From Candidatus Methylacidiphilales bacterium (GTDB lineage Bacteria; Verrucomicrobiota; Verrucomicrobiia; Methylacidiphilales; JAAUTS01): a stretch of 64,000 nt of DNA. Below, piece after piece: positions 43,301-51,913 of the stretch. The notes under the pieces were generated by a model. The model was not told the DNA's origin. It worked only from the letters and a program-made list of their open reading frames with translations, and made no database searches. Made by a program: the position numbers and the translations under genes. Within the stretch, counting starts at the first letter, position 1. Each line of letters starts with the position of its first letter. The DNA lies in NCBI GenBank assembly GCA_028713655.1, contig JAQTNW010000007.1:18641-82640 (forward strand), in the 5' to 3' direction.

Positions 43301-44365
43301 ATGGTTAAAAAAGCACAGCGCACCCCGATGGCTCATGCCGCCGCGCCCGTCACTGGCCGCGACGTGATCCGCATCGGGTACGTTCCCCTGGTGGACAGCG
43401 CTCCGCTCATCGCCGCGCTTGAACTCGGCTTTTTCCAACGCGAAGGCATCCATGTCAAATTGTACAGGCAAATCGGCTGGGCGGGAGTCCGTGAAGGGCT
43501 TATTTTCGACGAACTGGATGCCGCCCATGCGCTGGCTCCGATGGCCTATGCCTTGAAGCTCGGCCTCGGTTGCGCCCCGACCGAAGTGGTGGTGCCTTAC
43601 ATCATCAGCCGTGAAGGCAATGCCATCACGCTTTCCGTCAACCTTTGGAACAAAGGCGTGTGTGACGGTCCCACCCTGCGCCACCTTGTGCGAAGCCAGC
43701 GCCCCAAACTCCTGACTTTTGCCATCGTGGCCGAGTGTTCCAGCCACCGCATCCTTCTTCAAAAATGGCTGCAATCCGCCGGCCTGGATATCCAGCGCGA
43801 TGTCAAAATTGTCGTTCTTCCCCCGCTGCAAATGGTACGCAACCTTCGCGCGGGACTCATCGACGGCTTTTGCGCCGGGGAACCCTGGAATACGATGGCT
43901 ATCCAGGAAGGCATCGGCTGGTGTCCGGCAGTCAGCGCCGAACTCAGTCCGGATCATCCGGAAAAAGTCCTGTTGGTGCGCAGTGATTTTGCCTCCCGCC
44001 ATCAAGAGGAATTATACGCGATGATTCGCGCTCTGGCCGCCGCGGCCGCGGTGTGTGAGGACCCCGAGGGACGCCAGGAGCTTGTTTCGCTATTGGCTCA
44101 TAAACGTTATTTAAATCTGTCCGAGGAAATTATAGGACCCTCGCTGACCGGCGGTTTTGTGAAGCTGCCGGGCACCGATTCCCGCCCGGCTCCCATGCAC
44201 CGTTTTCGCGGAAAAAACATCAACAGGCCCACGCTTCAGGCGGGCCATTGGTTGTTCCACGAAATGCAAAGTTCCGGCCTGCTGCCGGAAAACATGGAAA
44301 CCCCGGAGCATTTGCCAGCCGCTGTCTTCAGGAGTGACCTCTATGAAACCGCACTTCAACCCTAA
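43301..44365 (+). CDS. cytoplasmic NasS/NrtA-like nitrate-binding protein
   Basis: A 354-residue NrtA/CmpA-family protein: 'VIRIGYVPLVDSAPLIAALE', 'LKLGLGCAPTEVVVPYIISR' and 'NLRAGLIDGFCAGEPWNTMA' are the family core. It has no signal peptide or Tat motif; the N-terminus is 'MVKKAQRTPMAHAAAP'. That is the form of NasS, the cytoplasmic nitrate sensor, or of the detached C-terminal sensory domain of NrtC. No NasT (ANTAR) gene is adjacent. First gene of the nitrate operon, overlapping or abutting nrtA. It probably senses nitrate or nitrite rather than feeding the transporter. Confidence 0.8.
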   Translation: MVKKAQRTPMAHAAAPVTGRDVIRIGYVPLVDSAPLIAALELGFFQREGIHVKLYRQIGWAGVREGLIFDELDAAHALAPMAYALKLGLGCAPTEVVVPYIISREGNAITLSVNLWNKGVCDGPTLRHLVRSQRPKLLTFAIVAECSSHRILLQKWLQSAGLDIQRDVKIVVLPPLQMVRNLRAGLIDGFCAGEPWNTMAIQEGIGWCPAVSAELSPDHPEKVLLVRSDFASRHQEELYAMIRALAAAAAVCEDPEGRQELVSLLAHKRYLNLSEEIIGPSLTGGFVKLPGTDSRPAPMHRFRGKNINRPTLQAGHWLFHEMQSSGLLPENMETPEHLPAAVFRSDLYETALQP

Positions 44366-44378
44366 CACAATCCATCCA

Positions 44379-45674
44379 ATGAAAAAACTACCTGCAAAAA
44401 CCTCCTCTAAAAAAACAGAAACACCGATGACGCGGCGCGCATTCCTTGGCACAACCGGCAAGGGCTTGACCCTGGCGACGCTGGCCTCCGGCCTGCCTTT
44501 GGGCTGGGTCGGCGCCGTCTATGCCAGCGATGCACCCGAAGTTGACGAGATGAAAATCGGCATCATTGCCCTGACAGATTGCTCGCCGTTCGTCGTTGCC
44601 CACGAAAAAGGCTTCTTCAAAAAATATGGCATCAAATCGACCATTGCGAAGCAGGCCAGTTGGGCCGCCATCCGGGACGGACTTTCCGGCGGCACCATCC
44701 AGGCAACGCACATGCTCATCGGCATGCCGTTTGCCTCCACGATGGGGCTGCTGGGCTCGCCCAGGAAACCCATGGTCTGTCCGTGGCTGGTTAACCGCAA
44801 CGGCCAGGGCATTACCCTCTCCAATAAATATAAAGGCAAAGTCAAAGACGATCCCAAGGCGCTGAAACCGTTTGTGGATGAAGCCAAGGGCAAGGGTTCA
44901 CCCCTGACCTTTGCCATGACTTTCCCGCCCGGCACGCACGCCATGTGGATGCGCTATTACCTTGGCGCTGGAAACATCCATCCCGACAAGGATGTCGCCC
45001 TCATCACCATACCGCCTCCGCAGATGGTGCAGAACATGAAGATCGGGAAGATGGACGGCTATTGCGTCGGCGAGCCGTGGAACCTGCGCGCGATTGAGGA
45101 GGGCATCGGCTATACGGCCATTCCCACACAAAAAATCTGGAAAAATCACCCGGAAAAAGTCTGCGCATTCCTGGAGGAATTCGCGGAAAAGCATCCCAAG
45201 ACCGTCAAAGCCTTCCTGAAAGCGCTTCACGATGCCGGTGTTTGGCTCGACAGCATGGATAATCGTTCCGAGGCCTGCGACATCGTCTCCCAGCCCAACT
45301 ACATCAATTGCCCGAAGGAAATCATCCTGGAGCGCATGCTCGGCATCTATAAATATGGCGACGGCCGCCAGGAAAAAGATCCGGATTACATGATCTTCAG
45401 CGACCGCAACTGCAACTATCCCCAGACCAAATACGGTGTGTGGTGGCTCAGCCAGTTCCGCCGCTGGGGCATGGTCGAAGGCGCGCCCGATTACGCGGGA
45501 CTTCCGACGAAGGTCTTGCGGCCCGACATCTATGAAGCCGCGATGAAGGAAATCAATTACACGCACGGTGGCGCCAACAACTCGCCCGACACCTTGTTCG
45601 ACGGTGTGACCTTCAACCCCGCGGAGCCGGAGGCTTACGCCAAGGGCTTTGCCGTCAACAGCCTGAAAGGATAG
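44379..45674 (+). CDS. nrtA: nitrate ABC transporter substrate-binding protein
   Basis: A 431-residue periplasmic binding protein from 'MKKLPAKTSSKKTETPMTRR', with a twin-arginine signal ('TRRAFLGTTGKGLTLATLAS') cleaved near 'YASDAPE'. The NrtA core is complete: 'MKIGIIALTDCSPFVVAHEK', 'SWAAIRDGLSGGTIQATHML', 'PPQMVQNMKIGKMDGYCVGE' and 'PWNLRAIEEGIGYTAIPTQK'. It binds nitrate or nitrite and delivers it to NrtB. The Tat signal suggests folding before export. It shares the E-P-W and G-I-G motifs with the upstream cytoplasmic homologue. Confidence 0.93.
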   Translation: MKKLPAKTSSKKTETPMTRRAFLGTTGKGLTLATLASGLPLGWVGAVYASDAPEVDEMKIGIIALTDCSPFVVAHEKGFFKKYGIKSTIAKQASWAAIRDGLSGGTIQATHMLIGMPFASTMGLLGSPRKPMVCPWLVNRNGQGITLSNKYKGKVKDDPKALKPFVDEAKGKGSPLTFAMTFPPGTHAMWMRYYLGAGNIHPDKDVALITIPPPQMVQNMKIGKMDGYCVGEPWNLRAIEEGIGYTAIPTQKIWKNHPEKVCAFLEEFAEKHPKTVKAFLKALHDAGVWLDSMDNRSEACDIVSQPNYINCPKEIILERMLGIYKYGDGRQEKDPDYMIFSDRNCNYPQTKYGVWWLSQFRRWGMVEGAPDYAGLPTKVLRPDIYEAAMKEINYTHGGANNSPDTLFDGVTFNPAEPEAYAKGFAVNSLKG

Positions 45675-45677
45675 CCC

Positions 45678-46463
45678 ATGAAAAAAATCCAGCCTGAAAT
45701 CTTCATTCTGCCGTTGCTTGGCATCATGGTGATCCTGGCAAGCTGGTGGTTTATAAGCTCCCATTTCGCATCGGACCTTCCATCGCCTCATGCCACATGG
45801 AAGGACAGTCTTCCCTACCTCAAGCATCCCTTCGCCTACCGCGGCGAAATGGACCAGGGAATTCTGCGCTTTACGTGGCTGTCTCTGATTCTGGTAATGA
45901 AGGGATATCTTCTGGCCATCATCCTCGGTGTACCGCTTGGATTTTGCCTCGGATTGTCCCGCCGCTTCACCCGGGCCTTCGATCCCATCATCCAGGTGGT
46001 GCGCCCGGTTTCGCCTCTGGCCTGGCTGCCGCTGGGTTTTGTTCTCTTCCTTTCAGCCGGGAGCATGGCATCTGAATATGCGGCGCTGTTCACCATCGCC
46101 CTTTGTTCCATGTGGCCCACGGTGATGAACACTGCGGTGGGGGTCCGTTCCGTGCCTCAGGATTACCTCAACGTCGCAAAGGTGTTGAAGCTCTCCCCGC
46201 TCAAAACCCTGTTCAAAGTCCTTTTCCCCGCGACCTTGCCCTACATGTTCACCGGATTCCGCCTGAGTCTTGGCATCGCCTGGTTGGTGATCGTGGCGGC
46301 GGAAATGTTGACCGGGCGTCCGGGTATCGGCGGCTTCCTCTGGCAGGAATACAACAGCCTGGTCTATTCCCACATCATTCTTTGCATCATCGTCATCGGG
46401 GTTGTCGGCTACATCCTCGACCGCCTCATGAGCTTCCTCGAAAGCCGTTTCCGCACAGCCTAA
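45678..46463 (+). CDS. nrtB: nitrate ABC transporter permease
   Basis: A 261-residue inner-membrane permease of the NrtB/SsuC type. It has six to seven helices, and the EAA-like loop is 'VLKLSPLKTLFKVLFPATLP' followed by 'YMFTGFRLSLGIAWLVIVAA' (coupling helix and TM). 'VVRPVSPLAWLPLGFVLFLS' is the conserved signature with P-L-A-W-L-P. Three bases after nrtA and five before the ATPase gene. Confidence 0.93.
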   Translation: MKKIQPEIFILPLLGIMVILASWWFISSHFASDLPSPHATWKDSLPYLKHPFAYRGEMDQGILRFTWLSLILVMKGYLLAIILGVPLGFCLGLSRRFTRAFDPIIQVVRPVSPLAWLPLGFVLFLSAGSMASEYAALFTIALCSMWPTVMNTAVGVRSVPQDYLNVAKVLKLSPLKTLFKVLFPATLPYMFTGFRLSLGIAWLVIVAAEMLTGRPGIGGFLWQEYNSLVYSHIILCIIVIGVVGYILDRLMSFLESRFRTA

Positions 46464-46468
46464 CCCCT

Positions 46469-47377
46469 ATGCCACTGCTCCAATTACAATCGGTCAGCAA
46501 AAGCTTCGGCCCTCCGGACAAATCGAGTGCCGTTCTTCACGATATCAACCTCTCCATTGAGGAAGGCGAGTTCGTGGCCATTATCGGCTATTCCGGCTCC
46601 GGCAAAACCACGCTGATCTCGATGATTGCCGGGTTGCTGGCTCCAGACAGCGGAAAAATCCTGCTGAATGGACAGCCCATCACCGGCCCCGGGCCGGATC
46701 GCGGCATTGTTTTTCAAAACTATTCCCTGCTGCCCTGGCTCACGGTTTACGAGAATGTCCATCTCGCCGTGGACCAGGTTTTCCCGCAATGGACCTCGGA
46801 GAAAAAGAAACAGCACACGGAACATTTCATCCGCATGGTCAATCTGTCCGATGCCGTGGACAAAAAACCGGGAGCCCTCTCAGGCGGCATGCGCCAACGC
46901 GTTTCTGTCGCCCGCGCCCTGGCCGCCGATCCCAAGGTCCTTCTGCTTGACGAGCCCTTGAGCGCCCTCGACGCACTCACGCGCGCGACCTTGCAGGATG
47001 AAATCGGGCGCATCCGCGAAGCCAGCAACAAAACCGTGGTGCTCATCACCAACGATGTGGACGAGGGCCTGCTGCTGGCCGACCGCATCATTCCGCTTAC
47101 GCGGGGGCCTGGCGCCACCCTGGGCCCTTCCATTCCCGTTCCCATTGCCCGGCCGCGCGACCGTGCCGCTCTCAACCATGATCCCTTGTTCAAAAAAATC
47201 CGCGCCGAGGTCATCGATTTTCTGCTGCAATGCAAAGCCCGGGAAATCACCAATATCACGCGAACTCTCGTCCTGCCGGATATTGAACCCGAAGACCTTG
47301 AAACTCCGGACTTTTTCGCGCGGCGCCGGGGGCCGATCCGCCGCAGTGAAATCAAACGGGAGGCCGTCCAGGCCTGA
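46469..47377 (+). CDS. nrtC: nitrate ABC transporter ATPase (NrtC-type, without sensor domain)
   Basis: A 302-residue ATPase starting 'MPLLQLQSVSKSFGPPDKSS'; the longer open frame reaches back into nrtB and is rejected. Walker A 'GYSGSGKTT', Q-loop 'FQNYSLLPWLTVYEN', signature 'LSGGMRQRVSVARALAADP' and Walker B 'VLLLDEP' are complete, though the usual H-loop histidine is replaced ('LITNDVDEG' instead of T-H-D). The cyanobacterial NrtC carries a C-terminal NrtA-like sensor; here that domain is absent and may be supplied by the separate 43301 gene. Confidence 0.88.
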   Translation: MPLLQLQSVSKSFGPPDKSSAVLHDINLSIEEGEFVAIIGYSGSGKTTLISMIAGLLAPDSGKILLNGQPITGPGPDRGIVFQNYSLLPWLTVYENVHLAVDQVFPQWTSEKKKQHTEHFIRMVNLSDAVDKKPGALSGGMRQRVSVARALAADPKVLLLDEPLSALDALTRATLQDEIGRIREASNKTVVLITNDVDEGLLLADRIIPLTRGPGATLGPSIPVPIARPRDRAALNHDPLFKKIRAEVIDFLLQCKAREITNITRTLVLPDIEPEDLETPDFFARRRGPIRRSEIKREAVQA

Positions 47378-47384
47378 CATCTCC

Positions 47385-48239
47385 ATGAGCGCATTTCTCG
47401 AACTGAGCGACATCACAAAAATTTATCCAACCCGGACCGGCGAATCAGTCGTCGTGCGGGACTTCGACCTTGCCATCCAGAAAGGCGAGTTTGTCTGTTT
47501 GATCGGCCATTCAGGCTGTGGCAAATCCACCGTGCTTTCCATGGTGGCCGGTCTGAATGATATCACCTCGGGCGTTATTGTCCTCGGCGGCAAGGAAGTG
47601 ACAGGCCCAGGCCCGGATCGGGGCGTCGTTTTCCAGTCGCCCTGCCTTCTTCCCTGGATGACCGCTTTTGAAAACGTCATGCTCGGCGTCGAACAGGTTT
47701 TTTTTACGGCCAGTAAAAGAGAGCGCCTTGAAATCGCCGAATATTATCTGTCCGTTGTCGGCCTTGGGGAGTCGATGCACAAACGCCCGGCGGAATTATC
47801 CCAGGGCATGCGCCAACGCGTCGGCATCGCCCGGGCTTTCGCACTGTCCCCCAAGATGCTCCTGCTCGACGAACCCTTCGGAATGCTGGATTCTCTCACC
47901 CGGTTTGAATTGCAACAGGTTTTGCTCGATCTCTGGGCGCGCGACCAAAAGACCGCGCTCATGGTCACGCACGATGTCGATGAGGCCATTTTTCTGGCGG
48001 ACCGCGTCGTCATGATGACCAACGGCCCCGAGGCGGAGGTTGGCGATATTTTGAACATCGACTTCCCGCGCCCCCGCAACCGCCGCGCGCTCATGGAAAT
48101 GCCGGAGTATTACGAATACCGGAAATATTTGATCGACTACCTCCACCACAAGTCCCACCTGAAAAATGGAGAGCGCCCGATAGTGAAAAATCGGATCACG
48201 ACGGGCGCCTTTTTCAACACGGAGGTTGTCGCCGCATGA
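47385..48239 (+). CDS. nrtD: nitrate ABC transporter ATPase (NrtD-type)
   Basis: A 284-residue ATPase from 'MSAFLELSDITKIYPTRTGE'; the longer reading overlaps nrtC. Walker A 'GHSGCGKST', Q-loop 'FQSPCLLPWMTAFEN', signature 'LSQGMRQRVGIARAFALSPK', Walker B 'MLLLDEP' and H-loop 'MVTHDVDEA' are all intact. As the other ATPase has lost its H-loop histidine, this is probably the catalytically dominant site of a heterodimer. The tail ('YHEYRKYLIDYLHHKS'-like, then KNGERP) is typical of NrtD. Confidence 0.92.
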   Translation: MSAFLELSDITKIYPTRTGESVVVRDFDLAIQKGEFVCLIGHSGCGKSTVLSMVAGLNDITSGVIVLGGKEVTGPGPDRGVVFQSPCLLPWMTAFENVMLGVEQVFFTASKRERLEIAEYYLSVVGLGESMHKRPAELSQGMRQRVGIARAFALSPKMLLLDEPFGMLDSLTRFELQQVLLDLWARDQKTALMVTHDVDEAIFLADRVVMMTNGPEAEVGDILNIDFPRPRNRRALMEMPEYYEYRKYLIDYLHHKSHLKNGERPIVKNRITTGAFFNTEVVAA

Positions 48240-48270
48240 ATTTGCCAGCCAAACAAGGAGAAAATGGAAG

Positions 48271-49782
48271 ATGAATGTTAAACACCAACTGCTGGCACTC
48301 TGCGCCACTGCCGGATTCCTGTTGAATCCGGTCTTGAATGCCGACACAACAACAGAACCAACACCGAAGGAAATCCTGTCCCAACCGACATGGAAGCTGG
48401 GTGAACCCATCCAATTCATGGACGGGAAGCTGGTTTTTGATGCACAGGAACGGCTGCGCATGGAAATGCGCAACAATACCTTCGACTTCAACGACAGCAT
48501 GAAGTCCCCGCAGGACGATACATTCCTGCTGCAGAGGGTCCGCCTCGGCATACTGTACAAGCCCGCCGAATGGTTGAAGTTCTATGCCTCAGGCCAGGAC
48601 TCTCGCGAGGTGTTCTCGAACCGCCCCAATACGCCCTTTGTGCTGGGATCGGAAGGCGACAACACTTTTAACCTTCGGGAAGGCAATGTGGAGATTGGCA
48701 ATCTGCAAAACTTCCCGCTGAGCGCCAAGATCGGGCGCCAGGTTTTGAGTTATGGTGACGAACGGTTGATCGGCGGATTTGACTGGAACAATTTCGGGCG
48801 CACATTTGACGCGGCAAAAATCACCGTACAAGCCACCCAGAAACTTTCGATCGATATCTTTGCGGCCAGTGTTGTGGAGATGGAAGGGTATCAGCCGCTT
48901 CAAGGCGATCATACCTGGCAGTTCAATAACTCCGACCCGAGCCACGACAAGCTTATCGGTGTCTATGCCACCGATAAAAACGGCTTGGTCAGCTTCCAGC
49001 AGACCGAGGCCTACTTCCTCTACCGTGGGAAGGATGGCAACGATCCGAATTACAAGCTGACTCCCTCGGCCGCTGACAACTTCTCCTATGACGTTGATCA
49101 GGAAGTTTATTGCGTCGGAGGCCGCGTCAAATCCACTTCACCGGGACATTTGAAGGGCTTCGATTACGAAGGCGATTTTGCCTACGAGTTTGGTACCGGC
49201 GGGCTGCCGGCCACCGGTAAAGGCGGGCGCGGCCTGGAAAATGGCCTGACTTTGAGTGCATTCGCGGCGCATGCAGCCGCAGGCTACAACTGGGAACTGG
49301 CGCCTTGGACGCCGCGTCTGGGGCTCGATTATGCCGTGGCCTCGGGTGACAGTAATCCCAACGATGGGAAAAGCGAGTCCTTCATGAATCTGTTCCCGAC
49401 GAACCATAAGTTTTACGGCTACATGGACACGTTTGCCTGGAAGAACATGCATGACCCATCCATCAACCTGACCCTCAAGCCGAACAGCAAAATCACGCTG
49501 CGCCTGGAGCAGCATGTCTTCTTCCTCTACACGAACGAGGATGCCTGGTATCGCGCCAACGCGGTAACCACGGTTCGGACCTTGAATGCCGCCGCACGCA
49601 ATGCCAGCACCTATGTCGGACAGGAAAGCGATGTGACTGCCACGTATGCCTATTCGAAGTGGTTGAATTTCCTGGTCGGCTACAGCCATTTCTGGGCGGG
49701 AGATTATGTCCGTCAGACCAGCCCTACGCGAGCGCAGGATGACGCGGAATTCCTCTACGTTCAAACAACCTTGAAATTCTGA
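48271..49782 (+). CDS. AlgE-like outer-membrane porin of the nitrate cluster
   Basis: A 503-residue barrel from 'MNVKHQLLALCATAGFLLNP', preceded by AAGGAG; the upstream reading adds 15 basic residues inside nrtD. A signal peptide ends near 'VLNADTTT'. Many amphipathic strands are seen ('FDAQERLRMEMRNNTFDFND', 'VRLGILYKPAEWLKFYASGQ', 'FPLSAKIGRQVLSYGDERLI'), and the protein ends 'FLYVQTTLKF', the outer-membrane signal. Similar to alginate-export-type (AlgE) porins. Its place right after nrtD suggests it lets nitrate through the outer membrane. Confidence 0.85.
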   Translation: MNVKHQLLALCATAGFLLNPVLNADTTTEPTPKEILSQPTWKLGEPIQFMDGKLVFDAQERLRMEMRNNTFDFNDSMKSPQDDTFLLQRVRLGILYKPAEWLKFYASGQDSREVFSNRPNTPFVLGSEGDNTFNLREGNVEIGNLQNFPLSAKIGRQVLSYGDERLIGGFDWNNFGRTFDAAKITVQATQKLSIDIFAASVVEMEGYQPLQGDHTWQFNNSDPSHDKLIGVYATDKNGLVSFQQTEAYFLYRGKDGNDPNYKLTPSAADNFSYDVDQEVYCVGGRVKSTSPGHLKGFDYEGDFAYEFGTGGLPATGKGGRGLENGLTLSAFAAHAAAGYNWELAPWTPRLGLDYAVASGDSNPNDGKSESFMNLFPTNHKFYGYMDTFAWKNMHDPSINLTLKPNSKITLRLEQHVFFLYTNEDAWYRANAVTTVRTLNAAARNASTYVGQESDVTATYAYSKWLNFLVGYSHFWAGDYVRQTSPTRAQDDAEFLYVQTTLKF

Positions 49783-49788
49783 AAATGC

Positions 49789-51438
49789 ATGGGCGCTATT
49801 CCTTTTATTCCTGAAAATGCGCCCTTTACGCCGGAGCAACGGGCCTGGTTAAACGGGTTTCTGGCTGCCTGGCTGGCAGTGCCGGAAACTGGCCCGGTAA
49901 GTGCCGGGCCACCCGCTGCTTCCGGCGTATCTCTGCTCGTCCTCTACGGCAGCCAAAGCGGAAATGCCGAAGCGCTGGCAAAAAAAATAGGGAAGCTGGC
50001 GCGCGCGCGCCAGTATAACGCGCGCGTTGCTTCCATGGAATCCGCCTCGCCTGCGGACCTCGCCACGGAACAACAGGTGCTGGTTGTCACCAGCACCTGG
50101 GGTGAGGGGGAAATGCCTGACAATGCAAAGGCCTTCTGGCACGGCCTGAGCAACGGCTCTTCTCCCAACCTTCAAAATGTGCGCTATGCCGTCCTGGCCC
50201 TGGGCGATAAAAACTATGGCGATACGTTTTGCCTCGCGGGCCGCCAATTCGACGAACGCCTTGAAAAACTGGGCGCCTCCCGCATCCATCCCCGCATCGA
50301 CTGCGATGTCGATTTTGAAAACCCCGCTGAAACGTGGATCAACGAGGTTTTGGCAAAGTTTGAAAATGCCGCAGGCTCACCCGCGATCGAAATCTCCAAT
50401 GGAATGGCTGAAGTTGAAAATGTAAACGCGGAAACTTCTATTGGCAGGAAAAATTCATTCTCCGCCCCATTGCTGGCCAATCTGAAGCTCAACGCCGAAG
50501 GCTCGGCCAAGGATGTCCGCCATATTGAATTCTCCCTCGAAAACTCCGGCCTGTATTATGAAGTGGGCGATGCCCTGGGCGTCTATCCGGTCAATTGCCC
50601 CGATTTTGTCTCTGAAATTCTCGACACGGCAGGGCTCAACGGCGAGGAAGAAATTGAGTTGGAAAACATGGGACGTATCTCCCTCCACACGGCATTGCTG
50701 GAACATCTGGAACTCCGCCCATTTTTAAGCGCGTTGCCTTCCGCCAAAACCACGGCTGCCGTGCTTGTCGAAAAACTGCGTCCGTTGCAACCGCGCCTCT
50801 ATTCCATTTCATCCAGTCCCAAAGCTCATCCAGGACAGGTACATTTGACCGTCGGAGCTGTCCGTTTTGAACAGGAAGGCAAATCCCGCAAAGGCGCCTG
50901 CTCCACATTTTTGGCAGACCGTCTGCCCGTTGGAAACAGCGCCCGCGTCTTTGTGCAAACCTCACACGGATTTCGCCTGCCAGCGGATGGAAACATTCCC
51001 GTCATCATGGTCGGTCCCGGTACCGGCATCGCACCTTTCCGCGCCTTTCTCGAAGAACGGAGCGCCACAGGCGCCACAGGCAAAAACTGGCTGTTCTTCG
51101 GCGATCAAAAATCCGCCACCGATTTTCTCTACCGTGAGCAACTCGAAGGCCATGTCAAGAGTGGTTACCTCCACCGACTCGATATTGCGTTCTCGCGCGA
51201 TCAAGCCGATAAAATTTATGTCCAGGACCGCATGCGTGAGCGCGCCAGGGAACTTTGGGACTGGCTTCAACAAGGCGCCCATTTCTACGTCTGTGGCGAC
51301 GCCAAACGAATGGCAAAGGATGTGGATTCCATGCTCTGTCAAATCGCCCGCGAACAGGGCGGGCTCAGCGAGGAAAATGCAACGGATTTTATCGCAGTGC
51401 TGAAAAAGGAAAAACGCTACCAACGGGATGTTTATTGA
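49789..51438 (+). CDS. CysJ-like NADPH-dependent flavoprotein reductase
   Basis: A 549-residue diflavin reductase of the CysJ family. The FMN flavodoxin domain is 'LLVLYGSQSGNAEALAKKIG' with 'VVTSTWGEGEMPDNAKAFW' (about 48-190). The FAD domain has 'RPLQPRLYSISSSPKAHPGQ' and 'GKSRKGACSTFLADRL'. The NADPH domain has 'IPVIMVGPGTGIAPFRAFLE' and 'KNWLFFGDQKSATDFLYREQ', ending 'KRYQRDVY', the classical C-terminus. It is normally the electron donor of sulfite reductase. Here it sits before the nitrite reductase gene and probably feeds NirA. Confidence 0.93.
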   Translation: MGAIPFIPENAPFTPEQRAWLNGFLAAWLAVPETGPVSAGPPAASGVSLLVLYGSQSGNAEALAKKIGKLARARQYNARVASMESASPADLATEQQVLVVTSTWGEGEMPDNAKAFWHGLSNGSSPNLQNVRYAVLALGDKNYGDTFCLAGRQFDERLEKLGASRIHPRIDCDVDFENPAETWINEVLAKFENAAGSPAIEISNGMAEVENVNAETSIGRKNSFSAPLLANLKLNAEGSAKDVRHIEFSLENSGLYYEVGDALGVYPVNCPDFVSEILDTAGLNGEEEIELENMGRISLHTALLEHLELRPFLSALPSAKTTAAVLVEKLRPLQPRLYSISSSPKAHPGQVHLTVGAVRFEQEGKSRKGACSTFLADRLPVGNSARVFVQTSHGFRLPADGNIPVIMVGPGTGIAPFRAFLEERSATGATGKNWLFFGDQKSATDFLYREQLEGHVKSGYLHRLDIAFSRDQADKIYVQDRMRERARELWDWLQQGAHFYVCGDAKRMAKDVDSMLCQIAREQGGLSEENATDFIAVLKKEKRYQRDVY

Positions 51439-51448
51439 GATGAACTCG

Positions 51449-51905
51449 TTCTCAATCTCCAACTCTCACTCAATCTCCCGCCTTTCGCCGTATTGCAGCG
51501 AATCCTCCCGCACACGCGTTGCATTCCACTGGATCAACCCGACCAACATAGCCGCAATATCACAAAGCATCTTTTTCCCGGACTCCACTCGTTCCATGTG
51601 CGCCAAGCGTTTTGCCACCAAAACATCCAGACAGGCGGAACATTCCGTGGCGGAACCTGCTGCAATCTGTAAAAACCGCCCCCTGTCTCGCGATGACCAC
51701 TTCCCATTTCCTTCTGCAATATTCAAAACCACACTGGTTGAAGCTCTGTCCAATTGGTCTTTAACAGCAGCCTTGCCTTCAACCTCTGTCATCAAATCCG
51801 CGACCCAGGCAATAAAGTCAAGCGCCTTCCGGTATACTTCCAATTTTTCATGGTCCATGGGCCTGCTCATTAAATTTGAGAGTTAGAGATGGAGTAGGAG
51901 TTAGA
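51449..51905. mobile_element. possible mobile unit carrying the four-helix-bundle gene
   Basis: The antisense four-helix-bundle gene is flanked by CT-rich inverted repeats: 'ATCTCCAACTCTCACTC' (about 51455-51472) and the matching reverse 'TGAGAGTTAGAGAT' (about 51877-51890). They share AACTCTCA plus flanking bases. The unit interrupts an otherwise uniform operon between cysJ-like and nirA genes. No transposase is present and no target duplication was identified. Confidence 0.4.
51466..51870 (-). CDS. four-helix-bundle protein (23S rRNA intervening-sequence type)
   Basis: A 134-residue protein of the S23/IVP four-helix-bundle family: 'HEKLEVYRKALDFIAWVADL', 'KDQLDRASTSVVLNIAEGNG', 'RGRFLQIAAGSATECSACLD' and 'KRLAHMERVESGKKMLCDIA' match the four helices and the conserved 'N-I-A-E-G' turn. 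'MDHEKLEVY' at residue 5 is an alternative start. Relatives include the Avd protein of diversity-generating retroelements and small proteins encoded inside rRNA inserts. Here it lies antisense within the nitrate operon, flanked by inverted repeats. Confidence 0.9.
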   Translation of the reverse strand: MSRPMDHEKLEVYRKALDFIAWVADLMTEVEGKAAVKDQLDRASTSVVLNIAEGNGKWSSRDRGRFLQIAAGSATECSACLDVLVAKRLAHMERVESGKKMLCDIAAMLVGLIQWNATRVREDSLQYGERREIE

Positions 51906-51913
51906 CAAGAAAA

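Noticed and set aside
44898..45827. 309-codon minus-strand frame across nrtA and nrtB
   Set aside because: nrtA and nrtB are clear; the frame has no domain.
51466..51870. Diversity-generating retroelement (Avd-like protein)
   Set aside because: No reverse transcriptase and no template/variable repeat pair are visible nearby.
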